The notes under the pieces are model-generated. The model saw nothing but the letters and a program-made list of their open reading frames with translations. It was not told the DNA's origin and searched no databases. Shown here piece by piece: positions 44,038 through 51,574 of a DNA stretch of 64,000 nucleotides (its first letter is position 1; every line of letters starts with the position of its first letter). This stretch comes from Sinorhizobium fredii USDA 205 (GTDB lineage Bacteria; Pseudomonadota; Alphaproteobacteria; Rhizobiales; Rhizobiaceae). The DNA lies in NCBI RefSeq assembly GCF_001461695.1, contig NZ_AUTC01000189.1, positions 62,001-126,000 on the forward strand. The letters are read 5' to 3'. Both the position numbers and the translations under genes were made by a program.

Positions 44038-44130
44038 CGGAACCCGACGTCGTCTCTTTTGCGCATTCCGCTTGCCGTTCCGATGCGATAAGTTCCGCGG
44101 CGCTTTTCGAACGGAGCTCAGGTTTTGCCA

Positions 44131-45252
44131 ATGTCCGCATTCTCGCGTTTCACGCCGCTCGTCCAGTCCCTGCCGGCGACGGTCCCCTTCGTCGGCCCGG
44201 AAGCGATCGAGCGACAGCGCGGACGCGGGATCGCCGCTCGCATCGGCGCCAACGAAAGCGGTTTCGGGCCGGCCGATTCCGTATTGCTCGCCATCCAGCG
44301 GGCTGCCAGCGAGACGTGGAAATATGCCGATCCGGAGAATTACGACCTGAGGCACGCGCTTGCGGCCCATCTCGGCACATCCCCGACCCATATTGCCATC
44401 GGAGAAGGAATAGACGGTCTGCTCGGGCAAATCGTCCGCCTCGTCGTCGAGCAGGGCGCGCCGGTGGTCACTTCGTTCGGAGGCTATCCGACCTTCAATT
44501 ATCATGTCGCCGGACATGGTGGTCGGCTCGTCACAGTGCCTTACGTCGATGACCGCGAAGACCTCGACGGCCTCCTTGCCGCGGTGAAGCGCGAGGCGGC
44601 GCCGCTCGTCTATTTTGCCAATCCCGACAATCCGATGGGGAGCTGGTGGCCGGCCGATCGCGTCGTCGAGTTCGCGACTGCCGTGCCAGAAACGACGCTG
44701 CTGATCCTCGATGAAGCCTATTGCGAAACAGCCCCGCCCGAGACGCTGCCGTCGATCAAAAGCCTGATCGACCGACCGAACGTCATCCGCACCCGCACCT
44801 TCTCCAAGGCCTATGGTCTCGCCGGCGCGCGCGTCGGCTATGCGCTGACGACGCCGGGTACCGTGCAGGCCTTCGACAAGATCCGCAATCATTTCGGCAT
44901 GAATCGTATCGGTGTCGCGGCGGCGATCGCCGCGCTTTCCGACCAGCAATATCTCAAGGAAGTGACGAGCCGGATCGCGGCGTCGCGCGACCGAATCGCC
45001 AGAATTGCGCGCGACAACGGGCTTTTGCCGCTATCCTCGGCGACCAATTTCGTCGCCGTCGACTGCGGACGGGATGCGGCCTATGCCCGGGCGATCGTCG
45101 ATCGGCTGATGAGCGATCACGGCATCTTCATTCGCATGCCGGGTGTTGCGCCGCTCAATCGGTGCGTCCGGATCAGCACCGGCCCCGAGGCCGAGATGGA
45201 ACTGCTCGAGGCCGCCCTCCCCACGGTGCTCAGAAGCTTGGCCGAGGGCTAG
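44131..45252 (+). CDS. PLP-dependent aminotransferase, class I/II, histidinol-phosphate aminotransferase-like
   Basis: A 373-residue aminotransferase of fold type I. It has RIGANESGFGP near the N-terminus, KYADPENYDLRHALAAHLG, VYFANPDNPMGSWWP (cofactor Asn), LLILDEAYCETAPPE (Asp contacting the pyridine ring) and RTRTFSKAYGLAGARVGYAL with the PLP lysine near residue 228. The C-terminal GIFIRMPGVAPLNRCVRIS supplies the substrate arginine. It resembles HisC, but the main hisC is usually elsewhere in rhizobia, so it may serve another amino acid. ATG 44131 is chosen; TTG 44125 is in frame. Confidence 0.85.
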   Translation: MSAFSRFTPLVQSLPATVPFVGPEAIERQRGRGIAARIGANESGFGPADSVLLAIQRAASETWKYADPENYDLRHALAAHLGTSPTHIAIGEGIDGLLGQIVRLVVEQGAPVVTSFGGYPTFNYHVAGHGGRLVTVPYVDDREDLDGLLAAVKREAAPLVYFANPDNPMGSWWPADRVVEFATAVPETTLLILDEAYCETAPPETLPSIKSLIDRPNVIRTRTFSKAYGLAGARVGYALTTPGTVQAFDKIRNHFGMNRIGVAAAIAALSDQQYLKEVTSRIAASRDRIARIARDNGLLPLSSATNFVAVDCGRDAAYARAIVDRLMSDHGIFIRMPGVAPLNRCVRISTGPEAEMELLEAALPTVLRSLAEG

Positions 45253-45280
45253 ACGGAACGTCAACTCCGCCTGTGCCGGA

Positions 45281-45547
45281 TCAATGCACCGTCATCCACT
45301 CGCGCGCCGCGCGGAGCGCAGCGGCGAGATCCGTCTTGCTCATCGTCGCCGCAAGGTCGGCGCGAAGGCCGGCAGCGCGGTCCGAACCCTTGATGGCGGC
45401 GATGTTCAGCCACTTATGGGCCGCCACCAGGTCCACCGGCTGGCCGCGGCCGGTCGCATAGGCGAGGCCCATTTCGCAAAGAATGTCGGCGCGGTTTTCG
45501 CCACCCATTGCCGCATCCGACGTGATCTCGAAGTCAAAGCGTGCCAT
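45281..45547 (-). CDS. Small Sel1-repeat-like protein
   Basis: An 88-residue protein from ATG 45547 (MARFDFEITSDAAMGGENRA) with AGGGA about 9 nt upstream. The centre ADILCEMGLAYATGRGQPVDLVAAHKWLNIAAIKGSDRA reads as one Sel1-type tetratricopeptide-like repeat, with a helical end (AALRAAREWMTVH). There is no signal peptide. Single Sel1 units usually mediate protein contacts. It converges with the aminotransferase gene, 28 bp apart. The function is unknown. Confidence 0.78.
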   Translation of the reverse strand: MARFDFEITSDAAMGGENRADILCEMGLAYATGRGQPVDLVAAHKWLNIAAIKGSDRAAGLRADLAATMSKTDLAAALRAAREWMTVH

Positions 45548-46107
45548 CGTCTTGTCCCTGTCGTTCTTTGTTGGTTCAGCCGAAGCGGCACGCCCATCGG
45601 GCGCGCCGGGCTTCAGTTGTTGCGTTGTTGTCCCTGTTTCACTCGTGCCTCTTGGCGGGCCTTCCGGTGACGCGCCGTCTTCTGCGGCGTTGGCTCCGGT
45701 TGATTGGCGGGGTGCGTCTCCGCTCGTCTTATGTGTTCGAGTATGCCCGGCGGCCTTCAATGCACGCTTAAAATGCATGCTTAATTTGCCACAAACAAAG
45801 TTCAAACACTTGGTAAACTTGGGTTTTCGTTAAGCATCGGAGCGCCTGAGGCGGCGGCAATTCGGCTCAAAATTTACAAAAAATTCAATCGCGGATTTCA
45901 ACCGATCGTTAACCAAGAACAAACCCTGCTGGTCGACCGCCGCCGTATTTCGTGGGCCGTGCCGGACTTCGACCAGACGAACTGCAGCATATTTACCTTT
46001 ACGTACGCGTAAGTTATTGTCCGGCGCTTAGGCGGCGAGGAGGCCGCCGACATGAGGCATCAGATCGCGGCGGCCGGCAGCCGGCCGTCTCCAAGGGAGG
46101 ACATTGA
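45548..46107. other. Intergenic region upstream of the Sel1-like and DUF2147 genes
   Basis: 560 bp with divergent promoters expected. Its middle (about 45775-45920) is clearly AT-richer than the surroundings. A short dyad TTACGTACGCGTAA lies near 46000, and a GC-rich hairpin (GGCGGC/GCCGCC) lies near 46030-46046 in the leader of the DUF2147 gene. Open frames here show codon use of shadows rather than genes. Confidence 0.5.
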
Positions 46108-46449
46108 ATGATTCGAACTTTGCTCGTCAGCGCAGCACTCGCCTTCGGAGCGGCGGGAGCGGCCTATGCCGCCGAACCCATCGTCGGCAATTGGAAGACC
46201 GCAAGCGGAGCCACGGCGGAAATCGCCCCATGCGGCGGAGCCTTCTGCGTCACGCTGAAGACGGGCAAGCACGCGGGCAAGCGGATCGGCAACCTTGCCG
46301 GGACGGATGGCAGCTACAGCGGCGAGATCACCGACCCGGAGAGTGACAAGACCTACAGCGGCTCGGGCGCGGTCGACGGCAATTCGCTGAAGATGAAAGG
46401 CTGCGTGCTGAAGGTGCTGTGCAAATCCCAGACCTGGACGCGCCTTTAG
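46108..46449 (+). CDS. DUF2147-family periplasmic protein
   Basis: A 113-residue exported protein with signal peptide MIRTLLVSAALAFGAAGAAYA. The mature part begins EPIVGNWKTASGATAEIAPC and ends LKMKGCVLKVLCKSQTWTRL, the pattern of DUF2147, a lipocalin-like small beta-barrel of unknown ligand. Four cysteines (APCGGAFC and KGCVLKVLC) could form two disulfides. It is monocistronic with AAGGGAGG ahead of ATG, and a RIME-type repeat follows 15 bp after its stop. Confidence 0.87.
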   Translation: MIRTLLVSAALAFGAAGAAYAAEPIVGNWKTASGATAEIAPCGGAFCVTLKTGKHAGKRIGNLAGTDGSYSGEITDPESDKTYSGSGAVDGNSLKMKGCVLKVLCKSQTWTRL

Positions 46450-46463
46450 TACTTCCAGAAACC

Positions 46464-46568
46464 CTACAGCGCCGCGCGTCTTATCAGACGCGCAAAGGTC
46501 GCTGCAGCACTTTGAATTGCTGCACGTCTTTGTCCTTAAATCGAGGTCGATTTAAGGAAACATACAGT
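46464..46568 (+). repeat. RIME-type rhizobial intergenic mosaic element, copy 1
   Basis: About 105 bp starting CTACAGCGCCGCGCGTCT and containing three inverted repeats: GCGCGTCT/AGACGCGC, GCAGCA/TGCTGC and a 12-bp perfect pair TCCTTAAATCGA around GG. A second copy lies reversed at 62692-62790. The size and palindromes fit the RIME elements described in Rhizobium. It lies between DUF2147 and the GST gene and probably also ends transcripts. Confidence 0.72.
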
Positions 46569-46604
46569 AGAGGGCGGCCTGCTGTGGCCGCCCTTGCACT
46601 CGTT

Positions 46605-47306
46605 TCACCGAGCGCGCTGCCCGAACAGGAACTTCTGCGCTTCCTGGTCCTCGGCAAGGCTCTTCTGACGCGCCCGCTCTTCCTTGCCGACCTCGATCCC
46701 CTTCTGAACCGCCGGCCGGGCGAGCATCGTCTCGAACCAGCGCTTCAGATTCGGGAACTCGTCGAGATCCTGGCCCTGGTTCTCGTGCGGGATCACCCAA
46801 CCGATGGCGGCCATGTCGGCGATCGAATAGTCGCCGGCAAGGAACGGCCGATCGGCGAGCCGCTTGTTCATCACGCCATAGAGGCGGTTCACTTCATTGG
46901 TGTAGCGGTCGATTCCGTACTGGATTCTCTCCGGCGCATATTGCCGGAAGTGATGGGCTTGGCCCGCCATTGGGCCCAACCCGCCAACTTGCCAGAAGAG
47001 CCATTGCTCAACCTCGACCCGGGCACGCTCGTCGGCCGGGTAGAACTTGCCGTATTTCCGGCCGAGATATTGCAGGATCGCGCCGGATTCGAAAATTGAG
47101 ATAGGCGCGCCGCCCGGCCCGTCCGGATCGACGATCGCCGGCATGCGGTTGTTTGGTGCGATTTTCAGGAAATCCGGCGCGAATTGGTCGCCGCGGCCGA
47201 TGTTGATGTATTTGACCACATAGGGAACGTCGAGCTCCTCCAGCATGATGGTGATCTTCCAGCCGTTCGGCGTCGGCCAGTAGTAAAGCTCGATGGGAGC
47301 GGTCAT
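46605..47306 (-). CDS. Glutathione S-transferase family protein (nu-class, YfcG/YghU-like)
   Basis: A 233-residue two-domain GST. The thioredoxin-like part has IELYYWPTPNGWKITIMLEELD (active-site Thr-Pro-Asn as in disulfide-bond oxidoreductase YfcG), PNNRMPAIVDPDG and SIFESGAILQYLGRKYG. The helical domain has VEQWLFWQVGGLGPMAGQAHHF and FLAGDYSIADMAAIGWV with the N-capping Asp. This points to glutathione-dependent disulfide reduction rather than classical conjugation. It is monocistronic. Confidence 0.9.
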   Translation of the reverse strand: MTAPIELYYWPTPNGWKITIMLEELDVPYVVKYINIGRGDQFAPDFLKIAPNNRMPAIVDPDGPGGAPISIFESGAILQYLGRKYGKFYPADERARVEVEQWLFWQVGGLGPMAGQAHHFRQYAPERIQYGIDRYTNEVNRLYGVMNKRLADRPFLAGDYSIADMAAIGWVIPHENQGQDLDEFPNLKRWFETMLARPAVQKGIEVGKEERARQKSLAEDQEAQKFLFGQRAR

Positions 47307-47482
47307 GGGCGGTCTCTCCTGAGGTTATCGGGCACACAGACGTAGGAACGCACTGCGGCGCCGGCAAGACCGCATCGTTGAAGATGAATGGCAGATGAAC
47401 GGACATCTCAGCAAGAATTCAGTTTGGCTGTGCGAAAAGACGATCAATCGATTTGAACCCGCTCCAGCCCACGGACAGAACA

Positions 47483-47656
47483 ATGGATATCCTCGCTCGC
47501 CGCCTCACCATCATCAGCGTGTTGATGGTCGTATTCGCCATGTCGCTCGCCGCTGCAGTCGGCGCCGATACGGAACGTCGCCGCCAGAACACCTATATCG
47601 GTTCGCTGACCGACTGCACCGCGCACACCGCGCAATATTGCCAAGCCAAGCTGTAG
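47483..47656 (+). CDS. Small exported protein of unknown function
   Basis: 57 residues from ATG 47483: a signal peptide (MDILARRLTIISVLMVVFAM then SLAAAVGA) and a 28-residue mature part with two cysteines (TDCTAHTAQYCQAKL). The ribosome site is weak (GGACAGA). I recognise no family. It may be a genuine small periplasmic peptide or a chance frame, and the neighbouring downstream remnant does not help. Confidence 0.45.
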   Translation: MDILARRLTIISVLMVVFAMSLAAAVGADTERRRQNTYIGSLTDCTAHTAQYCQAKL

Positions 47657-47667
47657 GGAACAGTCAA

Positions 47668-47913
47668 ATGGCCGCCCTCGCCTCTTCCGCCATCCTCTCG
47701 CTTCGGCTCCTGGTACTCACGGGCCTGCTGATGGCCCCGATCGGAGCGGTCGCTTACAACAAGGCCACCGGCGCCAGCGCCGGCAAGCATGGAGCCGGCC
47801 TCGTCCTCTTCGTCACGCTGCAGCGCCAGGCGATGAGCTGATCCTCCTGGGACCTGACCGGCATGGCCGTGGCGCTTGTCGGCGCGACGATCATTCTCGT
47901 CGGTCCACGCTGA
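47668..47913 (+). pseudogene. Remnant with a UPF0060 (YnfA)-like C-terminus behind an in-frame stop
   Basis: An open frame of 57 codons from ATG 47668 with a hydrophobic N-terminus ends at TGA 47839. The same frame continues directly as SSWDLTGMAVALVGATIILV before a second stop at 47911. That tail is typical of the last transmembrane helix of the small UPF0060/YnfA membrane proteins. The upstream part does not resemble the rest of that family, so I read it as a decayed gene fragment joined to other sequence. Confidence 0.5.
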
Positions 47914-47977
47914 ACCGCCACGCGCCAGACGCGTATCTTGTCGTTTGCTTGTCAGATGCCGCAGCCTATAATGCGCC

Positions 47978-49480
47978 ATGGACACACGAATCTCTTCCAA
48001 CTCAATTCTCTCCGTCGCCACCCCCGAAGCCTTCGAGCCGCAGACCTTCGATGATCCGGCCGCAGCCGTCGATTGCCTGCGGGCGCTTTACGAGCGCAAT
48101 ACGCAGTTCCTCTGCGAGGCTTTCGAGGGCCTGGGCAAGAACGGCCGGCCGATCACGCGTTTCCGCGCCTGCTACCCGCAGGTGAGCATCGAGACGAGCA
48201 GCTTTGGCCACGTCGATTCCCGGCTTTCCTTTGGCTATGTCAGCTCGCCCGGCGTCTACACGACGACGATCACGCGGCCGCGGCTTTTCCGTCACTATCT
48301 GAAGGAGCAGTTCGGCCACCTGATGCGCAATCATGGCGGCGGCGTCACCGTGTCGGAATCGTCGACCCCGATCCCCCTGCACTTTGCTTTCGGCGAGAAC
48401 GCCCATGTCGAGGCGTCGGCGGCCGAAACCATCGACATTCCGCTGCGCGACCTCTTCGATGCGCCCGACCTGACGACGACGGACGACGAGATCGCCAACG
48501 GCTCCTATGAGCCCGGGCCGGGCGAGCCCTCGCCGCTCGCCCCGTTCACGGCGCAGCGCATCGACTATTCGCTCGCCCGCCTCAGCCACTACACGGCAAC
48601 CAGCGCCACGCATTTCCAGAACTTCGTGCTCTTCACGAACTATCAGTTCTATGTCGACGAGTTCTGCGCCTGGGCACGCCAGCAGATGGCCGAGGGCGGC
48701 AACGGCTACACGGCCTTCGTGGAGCCCGGCAACATCCTCACCCCCGCGGGCGCCGACAAGCCCGAGACCGACTATACGCTGGCCCGCCTGCCGCAGATGC
48801 CGGCCTACCACCTGAAGAAGAAGGGCCACGGCGGCATCACCCTGGTCAATATCGGCGTCGGCCCCTCAAACGCCAAGACGATCACCGACCACATCGCCGT
48901 CCTGAGGCCGCATGTCTGGCTGATGCTCGGCCATTGTGCCGGGCTGCGCAACAGCCAGCGGCTCGGCGACTACGTTCTGGCACATGCCTATATGCGTGAG
49001 GATCACGTGCTCGACGACGATCTGCCGGTGTGGATCCCCCTGCCGGCGCTGGCGGAAGTGCAGGTCGCCCTGCAGGACGCGGTGGCGGAAGTCACCGGTT
49101 ACCAGGGCTACGATCTCAAGCGGATCATGCGCACCGGCACGGTCGCGACCATCGACAACCGCAACTGGGAACTGCGCGACCAGCGCGGCCCGGTCAAACG
49201 CCTGTCGCAGGCCCGCGCCATCGCCCTCGACATGGAATCGGCGACGATCGCCGCCAATGGCTTCCGCTTCCGGGTGCCCTATGGAACGCTGCTCTGCGTC
49301 TCCGACAAGCCGCTGCACGGCGAATTGAAGCTGCCTGGCATGGCGACCGCCTTCTACCGTACCCAGGTGAGCCAGCACTTGAAGATCGGCATTCTGGCGC
49401 TTCAGAAGCTCGCCGCCATGCCGCCGGAAAAACTGCATTCGCGCAAGCTCAGAAGCTTCTACGAAACGTCCTTCCAGTAG
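47978..49480 (+). CDS. amn: AMP nucleosidase
   Basis: Hydrolyses AMP to adenine and ribose 5-phosphate, adjusting the adenylate pool. The 500-residue protein has the N-terminal AMP nucleosidase domain (FDDPAAAVDCLRALYERNTQFL, RACYPQVSIETSS) and the C-terminal nucleoside-phosphorylase-like domain with VNIGVGPSNAKTITDHIAVL, VWLMLGHCAGLRNSQRLGDYVLAHAY and ALDMESATIAANGFRF, where the conserved Glu lies. It is monocistronic and converges with the flippase-like gene, 6 bp between stops. Confidence 0.95.
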   Translation: MDTRISSNSILSVATPEAFEPQTFDDPAAAVDCLRALYERNTQFLCEAFEGLGKNGRPITRFRACYPQVSIETSSFGHVDSRLSFGYVSSPGVYTTTITRPRLFRHYLKEQFGHLMRNHGGGVTVSESSTPIPLHFAFGENAHVEASAAETIDIPLRDLFDAPDLTTTDDEIANGSYEPGPGEPSPLAPFTAQRIDYSLARLSHYTATSATHFQNFVLFTNYQFYVDEFCAWARQQMAEGGNGYTAFVEPGNILTPAGADKPETDYTLARLPQMPAYHLKKKGHGGITLVNIGVGPSNAKTITDHIAVLRPHVWLMLGHCAGLRNSQRLGDYVLAHAYMREDHVLDDDLPVWIPLPALAEVQVALQDAVAEVTGYQGYDLKRIMRTGTVATIDNRNWELRDQRGPVKRLSQARAIALDMESATIAANGFRFRVPYGTLLCVSDKPLHGELKLPGMATAFYRTQVSQHLKIGILALQKLAAMPPEKLHSRKLRSFYETSFQ

Positions 49481-49486
49481 AATGCG

Positions 49487-50455
49487 TCACGTCGCAGAGC
49501 CTTTCCTGGGCCGCAGCACGAGCGACAACAGCGTGCCGGCGACGGCCGAGACGATGATCAGCAGATGGGCGTTGACGCTGGCGCGGCCCAGGACCTCGAG
49601 CGCGGCTTTTCCGCCGGCCGCGCCAAAGGAGACCGCGCCGGCAACGATCGCCGCGGCATAGGTGCCGACGCCGGCGGGTGCATGCACGGGAAGGACGGAA
49701 GAGAGCTCGCCTCCAAGTGCACCGCCGAAGGCGGCGGCAAGCGGCGCGACGCCCATGATCGCCAGAACCCAGGCGAGCACCGCGACCTTCACGGCCCAGT
49801 TCAGCATCGTCATCGCCGAAGCGCGCAGGAACGCCGCGATATGCTCCGGCAAACCCGCTTCGATCTCGTCTATATGAGGCAAGAGCCTCGTCGGGGCCAC
49901 GCGGCGCAGCGGGCGAAGGATTCTGGCCTTTAGCAGGAAGAAGGCGAGCGGCGAGAGCAAGGCCATCGTCCACAGCAACCACGCGACGACCTGGTGGCTG
50001 CGGCCGATGATCAGCCCGACCGCCGCTACAGTGAGCAGCGCATGCAGGTCCAAAAGGCGCATGACGAGTAGCGCCGATGTGCCGCGCAGCAACGGAACGC
50101 CGAATTCGGCGCGCATGAGCAGCGGGAAGCTCGTCTCACCGGCCCTGAAGGGCAGCATGATGTTCAAGAGATTGTGGACCTGCGTCACGCGAAACAGCAG
50201 CAGGAAACGGCCCGCCGTCTCTTCCGGAAAATAGTCGTAGATGCGGTAGCAGCGGACGAAGTAGGTCGCGATCAGAAGAGCAAGCGCGGTGAGCACGGAC
50301 GAGAAACCTATCTCGGCCCATTGCCGCAACAGGGGCGACCATCCCCAGACCCACTCGACGAAGACGGCATAAGCCGCTATGGCCGCCACGGAAATCAGTG
50401 CCATGCGGTTGCGCGCGAGCCACGCGCGCCGGCTCAACTGCCAGTCCGAATTCAT
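49487..50455 (-). CDS. UPF0104/lysylphosphatidylglycerol-synthase-type flippase-like membrane protein
   Basis: 322 residues with about eight transmembrane helices and the conserved UPF0104 features: FRVTQVHNLLNIMLPFRAGE (N...LPxRxGE) near residue 94 and ALGGELSSVLPVHAPAGVGTYAA near residue 247. Such proteins form the membrane half of lipid-modifying synthases or act as putative lipid flippases. The open frame extends upstream but MNSDWQLSRRAWLARNR at 50455 is the natural start. It is divergent from a GT2 plus GT39 pair, which suggests joint work on a lipid-linked sugar. Confidence 0.83.
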   Translation of the reverse strand: MNSDWQLSRRAWLARNRMALISVAAIAAYAVFVEWVWGWSPLLRQWAEIGFSSVLTALALLIATYFVRCYRIYDYFPEETAGRFLLLFRVTQVHNLLNIMLPFRAGETSFPLLMRAEFGVPLLRGTSALLVMRLLDLHALLTVAAVGLIIGRSHQVVAWLLWTMALLSPLAFFLLKARILRPLRRVAPTRLLPHIDEIEAGLPEHIAAFLRASAMTMLNWAVKVAVLAWVLAIMGVAPLAAAFGGALGGELSSVLPVHAPAGVGTYAAAIVAGAVSFGAAGGKAALEVLGRASVNAHLLIIVSAVAGTLLSLVLRPRKGSAT

Positions 50456-50554
50456 GAGATGCCGATTTCCTGTACAGAGCCACGCAATTGAGCGTTGGTT
50501 ATCACCGTTAACTGTGCAAGAAAACCTGCGACGGCACACCGGAGACACACCGCC

Positions 50555-51574
50555 TTGACTCACGTAGAAGAACCTCTGACGGCAACGACGGGCCTCACGG
50601 AGGCGATCGAGCTGTCCATCGTGGTGCCGGTGTTCAATGAGGCAGACAGCGTCGGTCCGCTCGTCACCCGCATCCGGGAGGCCATGGCCGGCTTCGGCAA
50701 GTCCTGGGAACTGATCCTGGTGGACGACGGCAGCACCGACCGGACCTTGCCGAATGCCCGCAAGGAGCTTTTGCGGTCGGACGTGAATCTGAAGATCATC
50801 GAGTTGCAGAAGAATTTCGGCCAGACCGCCGCCATGCAGGCCGGGATCGACGCCGCCGCCGGCCGGCTGATCGCGACCCTCGACGGTGATCTGCAAAACG
50901 ACCCCAAGGACATCCCTCAAATGGTTGCCGCCATCGAGGAACGCGAACTCGACCTCTTGGTCGGATGGCGGCAAAACCGCCGCGATGGCCTGCTGCTTAG
51001 AAAGATCCCCTCCTGGTGCGCCAACTTCCTGATCGGCAAGATCACCGGCGTAAGGCTTCACGACTACGGCTGCAGCCTCAAGGTCTATCGCAGCGCGATC
51101 ATCAAGCAGGTCAAGCTGATGGGGGAGATGCACCGTTTTATCCCGGCCTGGGTCGCCGGCGTGGTGCCGAGCAGCCGGATCGGCGAGATGCCCGTGACGC
51201 ATCACGCCCGCCACTTCGGCGCGTCGAAATACGGGATCTCGCGCACCTTCCGTGTCATTCTCGATCTGCTCGCGGTGCTGTTCTTCATGCGCTACAAGGC
51301 ACGGCCCGGCCACTTCTTCGGCTCGATCGGGCTTGCGACCGGCGGCTTGAGCGCCCTCATCCTGCTCTATCTCGCAATAGACAAGTTCCTGTTCGGCAAC
51401 GATATCGGCACCCGACCGATGCTGATCGTCGGCGTCATGCTGTTCCTCTCCTCGGTCCAGCTCATCACCACCGGCATTCTCGCGGAAATGATGGCGCGCG
51501 CCTATTTCCGTGACGACGATACGGCAAGCTACATCGTCCGCCAGGTCTTCGGGCAGGATCAGCCGGATGCGTGA
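50555..51574 (+). CDS. GT2-family polyprenyl-phosphate glycosyltransferase
   Basis: About 339 residues from TTG 50555 (GGAGAC 9 nt upstream); a TTG at 50495 is also in frame. The GT-A domain has ELSIVVPVFNEADSVGPLV, ILVDDGSTDRT and IATLDGDLQNDPKDI (metal-binding DxD), then GCSLKVYRSAIIKQV and FIPAWVAGV. Two transmembrane helices close the protein (GLATGGLSALILLYLAI and MLIVGVMLFLSSVQLITTGI). This is the ArnC/DPM1-type layout, making polyprenyl-phosphate sugars. It overlaps the downstream ArnT-like gene by 8 bp. Confidence 0.9.
   Translation: MTHVEEPLTATTGLTEAIELSIVVPVFNEADSVGPLVTRIREAMAGFGKSWELILVDDGSTDRTLPNARKELLRSDVNLKIIELQKNFGQTAAMQAGIDAAAGRLIATLDGDLQNDPKDIPQMVAAIEERELDLLVGWRQNRRDGLLLRKIPSWCANFLIGKITGVRLHDYGCSLKVYRSAIIKQVKLMGEMHRFIPAWVAGVVPSSRIGEMPVTHHARHFGASKYGISRTFRVILDLLAVLFFMRYKARPGHFFGSIGLATGGLSALILLYLAIDKFLFGNDIGTRPMLIVGVMLFLSSVQLITTGILAEMMARAYFRDDDTASYIVRQVFGQDQPDA

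Noticed and set aside
43417..44949. 510-codon minus-strand frame across the PilZ and aminotransferase genes
   Set aside because: It spans two genes and their gap on the other strand and shows no domain.
45483..45833. Plus-strand frame with a hydrophobic start opposite the Sel1-like gene
   Set aside because: It overlaps the better supported Sel1-like gene, and has cysteine and proline runs typical of chance frames.
50495..50554. Extended N-terminus of the GT2 protein
   Set aside because: The TTG at 50495 has no ribosome site, while TTG 50555 has GGAGAC at a fitting distance; the extra residues do not resemble the family.
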